NCBI GenBank assembly: GCA_003697065.1
Contig: RFFY01000617.1
Location: 1-11,092, forward strand
Direction: 5' to 3'
DNA length: 11,092 bases
Source of the DNA: Actinomyces sp.
GTDB taxonomy: Bacteria; Actinomycetota; Acidimicrobiia; Acidimicrobiales; Aldehydirespiratoraceae
Shown: positions 1 through 6,952 of the stretch, one piece after another
Position numbering within the stretch: position 1 is the stretch's first letter
How the letters are laid out: every line of letters starts with the position of its first letter
Notes under the pieces: generated by a model
The model's input: the letters and a program-made list of their open reading frames with translations, nothing else
The model's database searches: none
Told to the model about the DNA's origin: nothing
Program-made: the position numbers and the translations under genes

Positions 1-431
1 GCCGTCGTCGTGGGTGGGGCGGTGGTGGGGGGCGGGGCGGTGGTCGTGGTGGTCGTCGTGGTGGTGACGAGGGCGGCGTTGCGCGCCAGCAGGAGGGCCT
101 CGGCGGCGTGGGCGGCGCGCACCGAGGCGGCCAGGGCCTCGGCCCGGGCGATGCGGCGGGCCTCGGCGCGCTCCCGGGCCGCCGACCACGCCCGCGCCCG
201 GGCGGTCAGGGCCGCCAGGTCGATGCGGGCGAAGGGGCTGAGGGACACGGCGCCCACGGGGGGATCGACGGCGCCGGATCCCCCGGCGCCGGCCGTCGGA
301 GTCGCCACGCCCACGATGCCCGCGGCGACGAGGGCCGCGAGGCAGATGGCGAGAGCGCGGCGAGCGCGCCGAGGAGAGCACGATGCGGCGAGAACGCGGC
401 GAGCGCGCCGAGGAGAGCACGATGCGTCCAG
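1..431 (-). CDS. Secreted protein with Thr/Pro linker, 3' end outside window (Rpf or cell-wall-hydrolase-like candidate)
   Basis: This is the N-terminal ~143 residues of an exported protein. It has a basic region (about residues 8-25), a hydrophobic segment (26-43) and a likely signal peptidase site near TAGA (46-49). An Ala/Arg/Glu-rich helical stretch (67-121) follows, then nine consecutive threonines (123-131) and a Thr/Pro/Ala linker that runs off the edge. No catalytic domain is visible. The Rpf/transglycosylase suggestion rests on synteny: in mycobacteria and relatives tatD is followed by rpfB. No ATG or GTG lies in frame before the signal peptide. The chosen start is CTG at 431, seven bases after AAAGGA; an alternative TTG at 494 would add 21 residues. 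Two copies of a 39-base repeat encode part of the N-region. The reading frame is well supported; the start and family are not. Confidence 0.68.
   Translation of the reverse strand, partial: MDASCSPRRARRVLAASCSPRRARRALAICLAALVAAGIVGVATPTAGAGGSGAVDPPVGAVSLSPFARIDLAALTARARAWSAARERAEARRIARAEALAASVRAAHAAEALLLARNAALVTTTTTTTTTAPPPTTAPPTTT
349..426. repeat. Tandem 39-bp duplication in a signal-peptide region
   Basis: Two adjacent 39-base copies (349-387 and 388-426) differ at one base (g355 versus a394). Each is 13 codons, so the frame of the minus-strand secreted protein is kept and a 13-residue Arg-rich block (ASCSPRRARR, then V or A, then LA) is doubled. Near-identity suggests a recent duplication or slippage event. 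Confidence 0.9.
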
Positions 432-465
432 AGCTCCGTCCTTTCCCCTCCTGGACCGACGCGCG

Positions 466-494
466 ACGGTAGCCCTTTCGTAACCTGTCCGCAA
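466..494 (-). promoter_or_regulatory. Candidate promoter of the secreted protein gene
   Basis: On the minus strand TTGCGG (489-494) and TACCGT (466-471) are separated by exactly 17 bases, a plausible -35/-10 pair. This would start transcription near 459, leaving a short leader with AAAGGA before the CTG at 431. An 11-base near-perfect tandem repeat (482-492 and 493-503, one mismatch) overlaps the -35 box. The prediction comes from sequence resemblance only. Confidence 0.4.
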
Positions 495-532
495 CCTGTT
501 CGCCGCCGAGCCGACCCGGCGGGGCCCGTCGC

Positions 533-1297
533 TCAGTCGCCGGAGTCCCCGAGGCCGTAGACGGCGACGGCGTTGGCCGTCGTGGCGGCCTCGACCTCAT
601 CCACCTCGCGGCCGACGGCGGCGGCCACGGCGGCGCCCACCACCGGCACCAGGGCGGGTCGGTTGGGCTTGCCGCGGTGGGGCACCGGCGCCAGGTAGGG
701 ACTGTCGGTCTCGACCAGGATCCGCTCGAGGGGGGTGACGGCAGCGGCCGCCCGCAGCTCGTCGGCCGACGGGAAGGTCACGATGCCCGAGAACGACAGG
801 AACGCCCCCCGCTCGAGGGCGGCGGTCGCCTCGTCGGGCCCCCCGGTGAAACAGTGGAAGACGGTGGGCTCAGGCACACCCTCGCGATCGAGCACGGCGA
901 AGGTGTCGTCCCACGCCTCCCGGGTGTGGATGACCAGGGGCAGGCCGTGGCGGTGGGCGAGCTCGATCTGGGCGGCGAAGACATCGCGCTGCACGGACCG
1001 GGGCGAGTGGTCGTAGTGGTAGTCGAGCCCGCACTCCCCCACCGCCACGATCTCGGGCTCGCCCAGCAGCTCCTCGAGACCGTCGAGTCCGTCCTTGGCG
1101 TCATGGGGATGCACTCCGGCGGTGGCCCACACCCCGGCGAAGCGACGGGCCACCTCGAGGGCCCGGCGTGACTGGTCGACCGTGGTGCCCACCGTGACGA
1201 GACGGGTGACCCCGGCGTCCCGGGCCTCGTCGACGAGCTCGACCACCTTGGGCGTGTCGGCCGGCGGGAGATGGCAGTGCTGATCGGTCCAGGCCAC
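533..1297 (-). CDS. tatD: TatD-family metal-dependent hydrolase (DNase)
   Basis: A 254-residue TIM-barrel hydrolase of the TatD family, whose characterised members are metal-dependent 3'-5' DNases linked to DNA repair and quality control. All expected metal ligands are visible: HxH at H7/H9 (DQHCHL), E88 in VGECGLDY, H124 in VIHTRE, H148 in VFHCFTGG and D198 in VETDSPYLAP. The C-terminal PHRGKPNRP motif (206-213) is also typical, and the length is normal. The GTG start at 1297 is chosen because MAWTDQHCHL begins where the family begins and GAGGGGA, overlapping the metG stop, lies just upstream. The open frame continues further upstream but only as an antisense shadow inside metG. The gene begins 11 bases after metG and is very probably co-transcribed with it. 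Confidence 0.95.
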   Translation of the reverse strand: MAWTDQHCHLPPADTPKVVELVDEARDAGVTRLVTVGTTVDQSRRALEVARRFAGVWATAGVHPHDAKDGLDGLEELLGEPEIVAVGECGLDYHYDHSPRSVQRDVFAAQIELAHRHGLPLVIHTREAWDDTFAVLDREGVPEPTVFHCFTGGPDEATAALERGAFLSFSGIVTFPSADELRAAAAVTPLERILVETDSPYLAPVPHRGKPNRPALVPVVGAAVAAAVGREVDEVEAATTANAVAVYGLGDSGD

Positions 1298-1308
1298 GCC
1301 GCGTCCCC

Positions 1309-2946
1309 TCAGGCGTCGTCGTCGACGAGCTCGGCGAGGTCGACCTTGGTGAACAGGGGCGACGGACGATCGATGGGGGTACCCACGCGGACCTCGGGCC
1401 GCGACCAGGACGTCACCTCGCCGAGGACCGGGTCGAGGCGGCGCGTGGTGTGGGGCAGGTAGGGGGCGAGCCCCACCCGGACCCCGGCGATGGCCTCCAG
1501 AGCGGTGACGAGGACGGTGTCGGCCCGCTCGGGGTCGCTGCGCCGCAGAGCCCACGGCTCGGTGGCGTTGAGGTACACGTTGACGGCCTGGGCGGCGTCC
1601 ATGGCGGTGCGCAGCCCGGCGCGCAGCTCGACCCGTTCGATGTGCTCGGCGCCCCGGGCGAGGAGCTCGTCGACGGTGGCGAGCAGTTCGGTGTCCGCCG
1701 ACTGGCGCTCACCGGTGACGGGAACGGCCCCGTGCTGCTTGTGCAGCATCGACAGGACCCGGTTGACGAGGTTGCCCCAGGTGGCGACGAGCTCCTCGTT
1801 GATGCGCCGGCCGATCTCGGCCATCGTGACGTCGGTGTCGCTCTGCTCGGGGAAGGAGGCGGCGAGGGCGTAGCGCAGGGCGTCGGGTTCGAACACCTCG
1901 AGGGCCTCGCCGATGGTCAGCCCGATCCCGCGGCTGGCAGAGGCCTTGCCGCCCTTGAAGGTGACGTACTGGTTGGCCGGGACGTCGGTGGGTAGCTGGA
2001 GCCCCCCGTAGCCGAGAAGCATCGCCGGCCAGAAGATGGCGTGGAAGGGGATGTTGTCCTTGCCCACGAAGTAGTAGGAGCGGGCGTCGGGGTTCTCCCA
2101 CCAGTGGCGCCAGGCCTCGGGCTCGCCCCGCCGCTGAGCCCACTCCTTGGAGGCCGACAGGTAGCCGATGACGGCGTCGTACCACACGTAGATGCGCTTG
2201 CCGGGCCCGAGGTCGGGGACGGGGATCTCGACCCCCCAGTCCAGGTCGCGGGTGATGGGACGGTCCTGGAGGCCCTCGTCGACCCAGCCGCGGGCGAAGT
2301 TGAGGACGTGACGCCGCCAGCCCACCCGGGTGTCGAGCCAGGCACGCAGGGGCTCGGTGAAATCCGACAGGCGGAAGTAGAAGTGCTCGGTGTCGCGCAG
2401 CACGGGCGTGACGCCGGTGATCTTGGAGCGGGGCTCGACGAGGTCGGTGGGGTCGAGGGTGCGGCCGCAGTTGTCGCACTGGTCGCCGCGTGCCTCGCCG
2501 TAGCCGCAGTGGGGGCAGGTTCCCTCGATGTAGCGGTCGGGCAGGAAGCGCTCGGCCGTGGGGTCGTAGTACTGCTGGGTGGTGCGCTTGTCGATGTAGC
2601 CGTTCTCGAGGTGGCGCAGGAACATGTCCTGGGTCACCCGATGGTGGTTCTCGGTGCCGGTGGAGGTGAACAGGTCCCAGCTGATGTCGAGGGCTTCCCA
2701 GTTGGCGAGGAACTCGCGGTGGTAGCGCTCGCTGAGCTCGGCCGGGCTGATCCCCTCGGCGTCGGCCCGCACGGTGATGGGCGTGCCGTGCACGTCGGAG
2801 CCGCTCACCATGAGGACCTCGTTGCCCGCCAGGCGGTGGTAGCGGGCGAACACGTCGGCGGGGAGGTAGGCGCCGGCGAGGTGCCCCAGGTGACGGGAAC
2901 CCGAGGCGTAGGGCCAGGCGACGGCGACCAGGATGGGCGTGGACAT
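1309..2946 (-). CDS. metG: Methionyl-tRNA synthetase
   Basis: A 545-residue class I aminoacyl-tRNA synthetase that charges tRNA-Met in the cytoplasm. The N-terminal Rossmann fold begins AVAWPYASGSRHLGHLAG, with the HIGH-type signature HLGH at 19-22. A CxxC-x9-CxxC zinc knuckle (C144, C147, C157, C160) in the connective domain marks the archaeal/E. coli-like type. Conserved segments include WVDEGLQDRPITRDLDWG (221-238) and YYFVGKDNIPFHAIFWPAML (291-310). The KMSKS loop reads KASAS (334-338), without the second lysine. An anticodon-binding helical domain fills about 375-520. There is no C-terminal EMAP-like tRNA-binding domain. ATG at 2946 matches the family N-terminus; no Shine-Dalgarno is seen, but TAGCCT lies 8 bases before it, suggesting a leaderless transcript. 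It follows rmuC after 47 bases. Confidence 0.96.
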   Translation of the reverse strand: MSTPILVAVAWPYASGSRHLGHLAGAYLPADVFARYHRLAGNEVLMVSGSDVHGTPITVRADAEGISPAELSERYHREFLANWEALDISWDLFTSTGTENHHRVTQDMFLRHLENGYIDKRTTQQYYDPTAERFLPDRYIEGTCPHCGYGEARGDQCDNCGRTLDPTDLVEPRSKITGVTPVLRDTEHFYFRLSDFTEPLRAWLDTRVGWRRHVLNFARGWVDEGLQDRPITRDLDWGVEIPVPDLGPGKRIYVWYDAVIGYLSASKEWAQRRGEPEAWRHWWENPDARSYYFVGKDNIPFHAIFWPAMLLGYGGLQLPTDVPANQYVTFKGGKASASRGIGLTIGEALEVFEPDALRYALAASFPEQSDTDVTMAEIGRRINEELVATWGNLVNRVLSMLHKQHGAVPVTGERQSADTELLATVDELLARGAEHIERVELRAGLRTAMDAAQAVNVYLNATEPWALRRSDPERADTVLVTALEAIAGVRVGLAPYLPHTTRRLDPVLGEVTSWSRPEVRVGTPIDRPSPLFTKVDLAELVDDDA

Positions 2947-2954
2947 CGCCAGCG

Positions 2955-2960
2955 AGGCTA
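2955..2960 (-). promoter_or_regulatory. Candidate -10 box for a leaderless metG transcript
   Basis: On the minus strand TAGCCT lies eight bases before the metG ATG, in the 47-base gap after rmuC, and no ribosome-binding sequence is present. The arrangement fits the TAnnnT-to-start spacing of leaderless actinobacterial genes. No good -35 box is visible. Confidence 0.35.
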
Positions 2961-2993
2961 GCTGGGGACGCCCCGTCGCCGGTCGGACGCCGC

Positions 2994-4181
2994 TCAGGCG
3001 CCGCTGACCTGGCGTAGGGACGGGCCCTCGACCAGACGGGGCCCGTCCTCGAGGCCCGCCCGCTCCCTCAGCTCGTCGACCTCCTCGAGGGTCCGCTGGA
3101 GCTTGCGACGCCGCACCCCGCAGAGCTCGTCGAAGCTCTTGTTGAAGGTGGACCGCTGCCTGTCGACCTTCTCGAGATGCTCGACGAAGCGCTCCCACTG
3201 GTCACCAAAGCGGGCGAGGACCTCGAGCATCTGGCGGGAGGCCCGCTCCACGGCAAGGTTGTCCACGGCCTGGCGCACCACCCCGAGGACGGCGAAGAGG
3301 GTGCTCGGTGAGCACAGCACGACCTTGTGGGCGAGGGCATGGTCGAGCAGGTCGGGATCGTGCTCGTGGACGAAGGCGTAGATGCTCTCGTTGGGGATGA
3401 ACAACAACACGAAGCCGACCGTCGAATCGGCGTCGGTGTAGCCCCGGCCCGCCAGCTCCTTGACCCGGGCGCGCACGTCGCGCAGGAACTGGGTGCGAGC
3501 CGTCGACGCCTCGGCCTCGTGCTCGCTCTCGAGGAAGCGCAGGTAGTTGTGGACGGGGAACTTGACGTCCATGTGCAGGGTCTGGCCGTCGGGCATCAGG
3601 AAGGTGAAATCGGGGCGGGTGCCGCCGGGCAGGGTCTGCTGGCGCAGGTAGTTGACGTTCTCGCGCAGGCCGGCGGCCCGCAGCACGTCGTCGGCCATGC
3701 GTTCGCCCCACTGGCCCCGCACCTGGGGGTTGGCGAGTGCCTCGCGCAGGCTCTGGGTGGTCTCGGCCAGGACCTTCTGCTGCTCGGTGACGGCCCTCAG
3801 TCCGGCGACCAGCTGACCGCTCTGACGCTCCTTCTCCTTTTGGAGTTCGGCCACCAGGCGCCGGACCTGGGCCAGTTCGGCGTTGATGGTGCCGACCTGC
3901 TGGTCCAGGGCGCTCGACATGCCCGTCACCTTCTCGCCCACCACCTCGGTGAGCCCTCCGACCCGCGTCTCGACCAGCTTGTCGACGGCGTCGAAGGTGC
4001 GCCTCAGTTCGGCATCGAGACGCTCGATGCGCTCCAGAGCCCGGTCGACACCGCTGTGGTCCTCGGCGGCGCGGCGGTGGGCGTCGCGGCGGGCCCACCA
4101 GGCGCCGAGGGCGGCGCCGCCCAGGGCGACGAGGAGGCTGACGACGGCCACGAGAGCGGCGATGACGAGGTTCACGATCAT
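2994..4181 (-). CDS. rmuC: RmuC-family DNA recombination protein
   Basis: A 395-residue RmuC homologue. In E. coli loss of RmuC raises inversion recombination at short inverted repeats; the core is predicted to be PD-(D/E)xK nuclease-like. One N-terminal transmembrane helix (about 3-30, ending WWARR) is followed by a long coiled coil (about 45-150). The RmuC core then begins at GQWGER (156-161). It continues through RPDFTFLMPDGQTLHMDVKF (189-208, with D190, D205 and K207 as the likely nuclease-like triad), FIPNESIYAF (261-270) and VLCSPSTLFAVLG (288-300). A second coiled region ends the protein. The ATG at 4181 overlaps the stop of the upstream small gene (ATGA), indicating translational coupling. 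TACGAT six bases before the ATG could also drive an internal leaderless transcript. Confidence 0.93.
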   Translation of the reverse strand: MIVNLVIAALVAVVSLLVALGGAALGAWWARRDAHRRAAEDHSGVDRALERIERLDAELRRTFDAVDKLVETRVGGLTEVVGEKVTGMSSALDQQVGTINAELAQVRRLVAELQKEKERQSGQLVAGLRAVTEQQKVLAETTQSLREALANPQVRGQWGERMADDVLRAAGLRENVNYLRQQTLPGGTRPDFTFLMPDGQTLHMDVKFPVHNYLRFLESEHEAEASTARTQFLRDVRARVKELAGRGYTDADSTVGFVLLFIPNESIYAFVHEHDPDLLDHALAHKVVLCSPSTLFAVLGVVRQAVDNLAVERASRQMLEVLARFGDQWERFVEHLEKVDRQRSTFNKSFDELCGVRRRKLQRTLEEVDELRERAGLEDGPRLVEGPSLRQVSGA

Positions 4182-4612
4182 GGGGCGATCGTAGGGAGGG
4201 CCTGTGACAGGCTCGGGGATGGGGAACCGGCGAGGCGCCGGACCAGGGGTCCCGGCGGTTCGGTGAGGAGCCAGGGTCGTACCAGAGCCACGCCGGCGGC
4301 CGGGTCGCCCCACACCAGGTGCACGGTCACGGCCCGTTCCGCCACGCCGGCGGGTTCGGGCCGCACCTCCTCGACCTCGGGGCGGGGCGGCTCGTCGGTG
4401 AGGACCGGCCGGGTCCCCGACACGGCGGCCACCACGACAGCGCCGGCCACATGGCCACGCAGGCCCCGCACCGGTTCGGTCCGCCGGCGGGGACGAGGGC
4501 CGTCGATGGCGGCGAGCACCTCGGGGTCGTACACCTCGGCCAAAACGTCGTGGGTGGCCCCGCCGGCGCTCCGGTCGCCGGCGCCGGTACCGGGCATCGG
4601 CTGCCCCGTCAC
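4178..4612 (-). CDS. Conserved-position hypothetical protein between rsmI and rmuC
   Basis: A 144-residue protein I do not recognise. The case for it being real is positional: its GTG start overlaps the rsmI stop (GTGA) and its TGA overlaps the rmuC ATG (ATGA), leaving no spare bases. The N-terminus is Gly/Pro-rich, then comes an acidic patch (HDVLAEVYDPEVLAAIDG, 21-38) and a basic patch (PRPRRRTEPVRGLRG, 39-53). A mildly hydrophobic stretch (54-66) is too short and weak to be a confident membrane helix. A Pro/Glu-rich segment (75-88) precedes VTVHLVWGDPAAGVALVRPW (96-115), the most fold-like part. The same frame runs back through rsmI as a shadow and is not coding there. An 11-base palindrome (4201-4211) lies near its 3' end. 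Confidence 0.7.
   Translation of the reverse strand: MTGQPMPGTGAGDRSAGGATHDVLAEVYDPEVLAAIDGPRPRRRTEPVRGLRGHVAGAVVVAAVSGTRPVLTDEPPRPEVEEVRPEPAGVAERAVTVHLVWGDPAAGVALVRPWLLTEPPGPLVRRLAGSPSPSLSQALPTIAP
4201..4211. promoter_or_regulatory. 11-bp palindrome upstream of rmuC
   Basis: CCTGTGACAGG is a perfect inverted repeat (CCTGT/ACAGG around one base) inside the 3' end of the small gene. It lies just upstream of TACGAT (4188-4193 on the minus strand), the possible -10 box of an internal rmuC promoter. It could be an operator, but a palindrome this short may be chance. Confidence 0.2.
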
Positions 4613-5457
4613 CCGGTCACCGGGCCGTCGGCCCCGTCGAGGTCGAGAGCCAGCTCGTAGGCCCGTCGCCGCCGGACCCCCAACGCCGTCGCCACCGAGG
4701 CGGCGGCGTCGCGGCGCGAGGCCCCGGCGGCGAGCTCGTCGCGCAGGGCGGCCCGGACCACCTCGTCGTCGGCCGGCGGCGGCGGGGCCGCTCCCTCCAC
4801 CACGATCACCACCTCGCCCCTCAGCTCGCCGAGACGCTCGGCCAGTTCGCCCAGGGTGGCCCGTTCGACCTGTTCGTGGAGCTTGGTGAGCTCGCGGGCC
4901 ACGACGGCGCGCCGCTCGGGGCCGCAGGCCGCGGCGAGGTCGGCGAGGGTGGCACCGACCCGGTGGGGTGACTCGTACACCACGACGGTGCGGGACTCGG
5001 CGGCGATGGCGGCCAGACGCTCGGCCCGTTCGCGTCCGCGCCGGGGCAGGAACCCCTCGAAGACGAAGCGGTCGGCGGCCAACCCGCTGACGGCGAGAGC
5101 GGCCAGCACCGCCGACGGCCCCGGCACCGCGGTCACCTCGTGACCGGCGGCGAGGGCGGCGTCCACGAGGCGACGCCCGGGATCCGACACGGTCGGCGTA
5201 CCGGCGTCGCTCACCAGCACCACCCGGCGACCGGCGGCCAGCAGGCCGGTGACCTCGGCCACGGCGGCCCGCTCGGTGTGCTCGTCGACCCTCAACAGAC
5301 GTCGGGCCCGCAGTCCGCTGAGCTCCAGGAGACGCCCCGTGCGCCGGGTGTCCTCGCAGCACACGAGATCGGCGGCCTCGAGCTCGTGGCGGGCCCGGGG
5401 CGACAGGTCGCCCAGGTTCCCGATGGGCGTGGCGACGAGCACGAGGGTGCCGCTCAT
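4609..5457 (-). CDS. rsmI: 16S rRNA (cytidine1402-2'-O)-methyltransferase
   Basis: A 282-residue tetrapyrrole-methylase-fold enzyme. RsmI uses S-adenosylmethionine to 2'-O-methylate C1402 in the decoding centre of 16S rRNA. The family signatures are clear: LVATPIGNLGDLSPRA (7-22), CEDTRRTGRLL (34-44), LVSDAGTPTVSDPG (81-94) for cofactor binding, AVPGPSAVLAALAVSG (110-125), FEGFLPRRGRER (133-144), VVYESPHRV (159-167) and ARELTKLHEQ (187-196). A C-terminal helical region with a basic RRRR run (262-265) completes the normal length. The ATG at 5457 overlaps the stop of the DUF192 gene (ATGA) and is preceded by a strong GAGGTGAGG ribosome-binding sequence. Linkage with metG and tatD agrees with the actinobacterial arrangement. 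Confidence 0.96.
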   Translation of the reverse strand: MSGTLVLVATPIGNLGDLSPRARHELEAADLVCCEDTRRTGRLLELSGLRARRLLRVDEHTERAAVAEVTGLLAAGRRVVLVSDAGTPTVSDPGRRLVDAALAAGHEVTAVPGPSAVLAALAVSGLAADRFVFEGFLPRRGRERAERLAAIAAESRTVVVYESPHRVGATLADLAAACGPERRAVVARELTKLHEQVERATLGELAERLGELRGEVVIVVEGAAPPPPADDEVVRAALRDELAAGASRRDAAASVATALGVRRRRAYELALDLDGADGPVTG

Positions 5458-5783
5458 GACCTCACCTCGAGCTGGACCCCGGGCTCCACACCCCAACGGG
5501 CGAAGGAGCCGGCCTCGGCCTCGATGACCGAGCGGGCCCGCCACACCGGGCGCCCGAGGCGGTTGGGCGCCATGGTCGTCACCTTCAGGACCACCAGGTC
5601 CCGGTCGCAGTGGGCGACGTCGATGGCGAAGCGCATCCCGAAGGTGTGGACCTGGCGGGCCGGCCGCAGGAGCAGGGCCCCCTCGATGCCGTCACGGCCC
5701 AGCAGACCCCGCCGGCGGGCACGCCGGGTGTCGGCGATCTCGAGGGAGGCGATGACATGGTCACCGGCCACCAGCCAGGCCAT
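5454..5783 (-). CDS. DUF192 family protein
   Basis: A 109-residue protein of the DUF192 family (small beta-rich proteins of unclear biochemical role, often exported but here without a signal peptide). The diagnostic motifs appear in order: RGLLGR (25-30), ALLLRPARQVHTFGMRFAID (36-55), a PNRLGRPVWRARSVIEAEAG stretch (73-92) and the C-terminal GVEPGVQLEV (98-107). Many exported relatives have a tryptophan-rich N-terminus that is absent here. The ATG at 5783 is chosen because TAGATT lies exactly 7 bases before it, fitting a leaderless transcript; a TTG at 5792 would fall inside that hexamer. It is the first gene of the coupled operon with rsmI. Confidence 0.88.
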   Translation of the reverse strand: MAWLVAGDHVIASLEIADTRRARRRGLLGRDGIEGALLLRPARQVHTFGMRFAIDVAHCDRDLVVLKVTTMAPNRLGRPVWRARSVIEAEAGSFARWGVEPGVQLEVRS

Positions 5784-5790
5784 GCCCGGC

Positions 5791-5796
5791 AATCTA
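5791..5796 (-). promoter_or_regulatory. Candidate -10 box for the DUF192-rsmI-rmuC operon
   Basis: TAGATT on the minus strand is followed by seven bases and the ATG of the DUF192 gene, with no Shine-Dalgarno sequence. This fits a leaderless operon transcript. A convincing -35 box is not visible. Confidence 0.45.
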
Positions 5797-5804
5797 GGCG
5801 GCCC

Positions 5805-5833
5805 CGCACCGGGGGAGGCGGCGTCCCGGTGCG
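5805..5833 (-). terminator. GC-rich hairpin after the desaturase gene
   Basis: A perfect 9-base stem (CGCACCGGG with CCCGGTGCG) encloses an 11-base loop, 17 bases beyond the desaturase stop. There is no T-run, which is common for actinobacterial hairpin terminators. It sits just upstream of the DUF192 -10 box and could separate the two units. Confidence 0.5.
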
Positions 5834-5850
5834 CCGGACCCGCCGGGGGC

Positions 5851-6939
5851 TCAGGTCCGAGCGGCGGCGTAGGGCAGCCAGCGGCCCTGCTCGAAGTCGT
5901 AGAGCTTGCAGGTGCGGGTGGCGGCGAGGTAGTCGCCGAGGCGCAGACGCCGCTCGATGACCCGGCCGGGAAAGGCCTCGGCGATGGCGGCCGCCGCCTC
6001 GTCGAGGTGGTAGCAGGGGATGCGCATGTCGACGTGGTGGGGCATGTGCACGAAGATCGAGTGGAAGAAGAGGCGGTCGAGCACGGCCGGGATGCGCAGG
6101 ACGGTCGTGCCGTCGAGCTGGCCGGCCACCTTGTCCCACTTGGCCCGAGGGTGCCAGCGGATGGCGGGGTCGATGTGGTGGACGTAGACCGTGGCCCCGA
6201 TGGTCCAGATGAAGGCCAGGAAGGGCATGACGACGACCTTGGTCACCATCCACGCGGCGCCGACGAGATCACCGGAGGCCAGGCCCCCGAGCAGGGCGAC
6301 GCCGGTGACGACGAGGGCCACCACCGTGTACAGGAACCAGCGGTCGCGGCGGATGGCGGCCGCCCACTTGGCGGGCGGGTTGCGGTAGGCGATCATCTTC
6401 TCCCACCACACCGTGCGCAGGTAGTAGAGGCCGGCGCCGGCCCAGGACCACTCGATGCGGTGCAGGAGGCGCTGGCGCCGGCTCATGGCCCGGTAGGCCT
6501 CGGCGGTGGCGGGGTGCCAGACGAAGTCCATCCGTTCGCGCACCGTGTGGCCGTGGTGGATGCGGTTGTGGCCGAGCACCCAGGCCTCGTGGATGTGCAG
6601 GGAGGGCACGAACAGGATCCGCCCGAGCCAGCGGTTCAGGCGGGCCGACGGGGTGAACGAGCCGTGGGCGGCGTCGTGGCCGAGGATGAACAGGCCCGAG
6701 ACCGCCCAGCCGGCCACGACCCACAGGGGCACGAGCAGCCACCAGGTGTCGACGGCGACGAGGGCCGCCACCACGAGGCCGTACACGACGAGGCTGCGGG
6801 CGACGAGGGCGAGGGCCCGTGGTGTGGAACGCTCCCGGCACCGTGGCGGGACGGCGTCGATCACGTCCTTGAGGGTCGCGGGAGCCGACGGGGCCGACGT
6901 CGGCGCGGCGCCCGTGGCGGGGGTGTCCATGAGTGTCAC
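5851..6939 (-). CDS. Membrane fatty acid desaturase
   Basis: A 362-residue integral membrane di-iron protein of the fatty acid desaturase superfamily, expected to insert a double bond into acyl chains at the membrane. The three histidine boxes are intact: HDAAH (88-92, within GHDAAHGSF), HNRIHH (124-129) and HMPHH (298-302). A further HH lies at 254-255. Hydrophobic segments lie at about 44-63, 66-86, 201-220 and 226-257. The first 35 residues are Ala/Pro/Thr-rich and probably cytosolic. The GTG at 6939 is preferred because TAGGCT ends seven bases upstream; ATG at 6930 is the alternative. The regiospecificity and substrate (acyl-CoA or lipid) cannot be read from the sequence, and a carotenoid-modifying relative is not excluded. 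The upstream region has paired palindromes, so regulation is likely. Confidence 0.88.
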   Translation of the reverse strand: MTLMDTPATGAAPTSAPSAPATLKDVIDAVPPRCRERSTPRALALVARSLVVYGLVVAALVAVDTWWLLVPLWVVAGWAVSGLFILGHDAAHGSFTPSARLNRWLGRILFVPSLHIHEAWVLGHNRIHHGHTVRERMDFVWHPATAEAYRAMSRRQRLLHRIEWSWAGAGLYYLRTVWWEKMIAYRNPPAKWAAAIRRDRWFLYTVVALVVTGVALLGGLASGDLVGAAWMVTKVVVMPFLAFIWTIGATVYVHHIDPAIRWHPRAKWDKVAGQLDGTTVLRIPAVLDRLFFHSIFVHMPHHVDMRIPCYHLDEAAAAIAEAFPGRVIERRLRLGDYLAATRTCKLYDFEQGRWLPYAAART

Positions 6940-6946
6940 GAGCGCA

Positions 6947-6952
6947 AGCCTA
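6947..6952 (-). promoter_or_regulatory. Candidate -10 box of the desaturase gene
   Basis: TAGGCT on the minus strand is followed by seven bases and the GTG at 6939, with no ribosome-binding sequence. This fits a leaderless transcript. The hexamer overlaps the nearer of the two candidate operators. Confidence 0.45.

Noticed and set aside
349..426. Possible CRISPR-like repeats
   Set aside because: There are only two copies, directly abutting with no spacer, inside a coding frame.
432..532. Possible riboswitch (for example c-di-AMP type, known upstream of rpf genes)
   Set aside because: Only about 30 bases separate the predicted transcription start from the coding start, too short for such an element, and no conserved core was recognised.
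1298..1555. Upstream extension of tatD
   Set aside because: It lies fully inside the metG coding region and lacks family similarity; the GTG at 1297 starts the conserved barrel.
2947..3198. Upstream extension of metG to a start at 3198
   Set aside because: It would overlap rmuC by about 200 bases and add an Arg/Ala-rich sequence before the conserved family N-terminus.
3327..4889. 520-codon plus-strand frame opposite rmuC and rsmI
   Set aside because: It is antisense to genes with clear conserved motifs, and its composition is that of a GC shadow.
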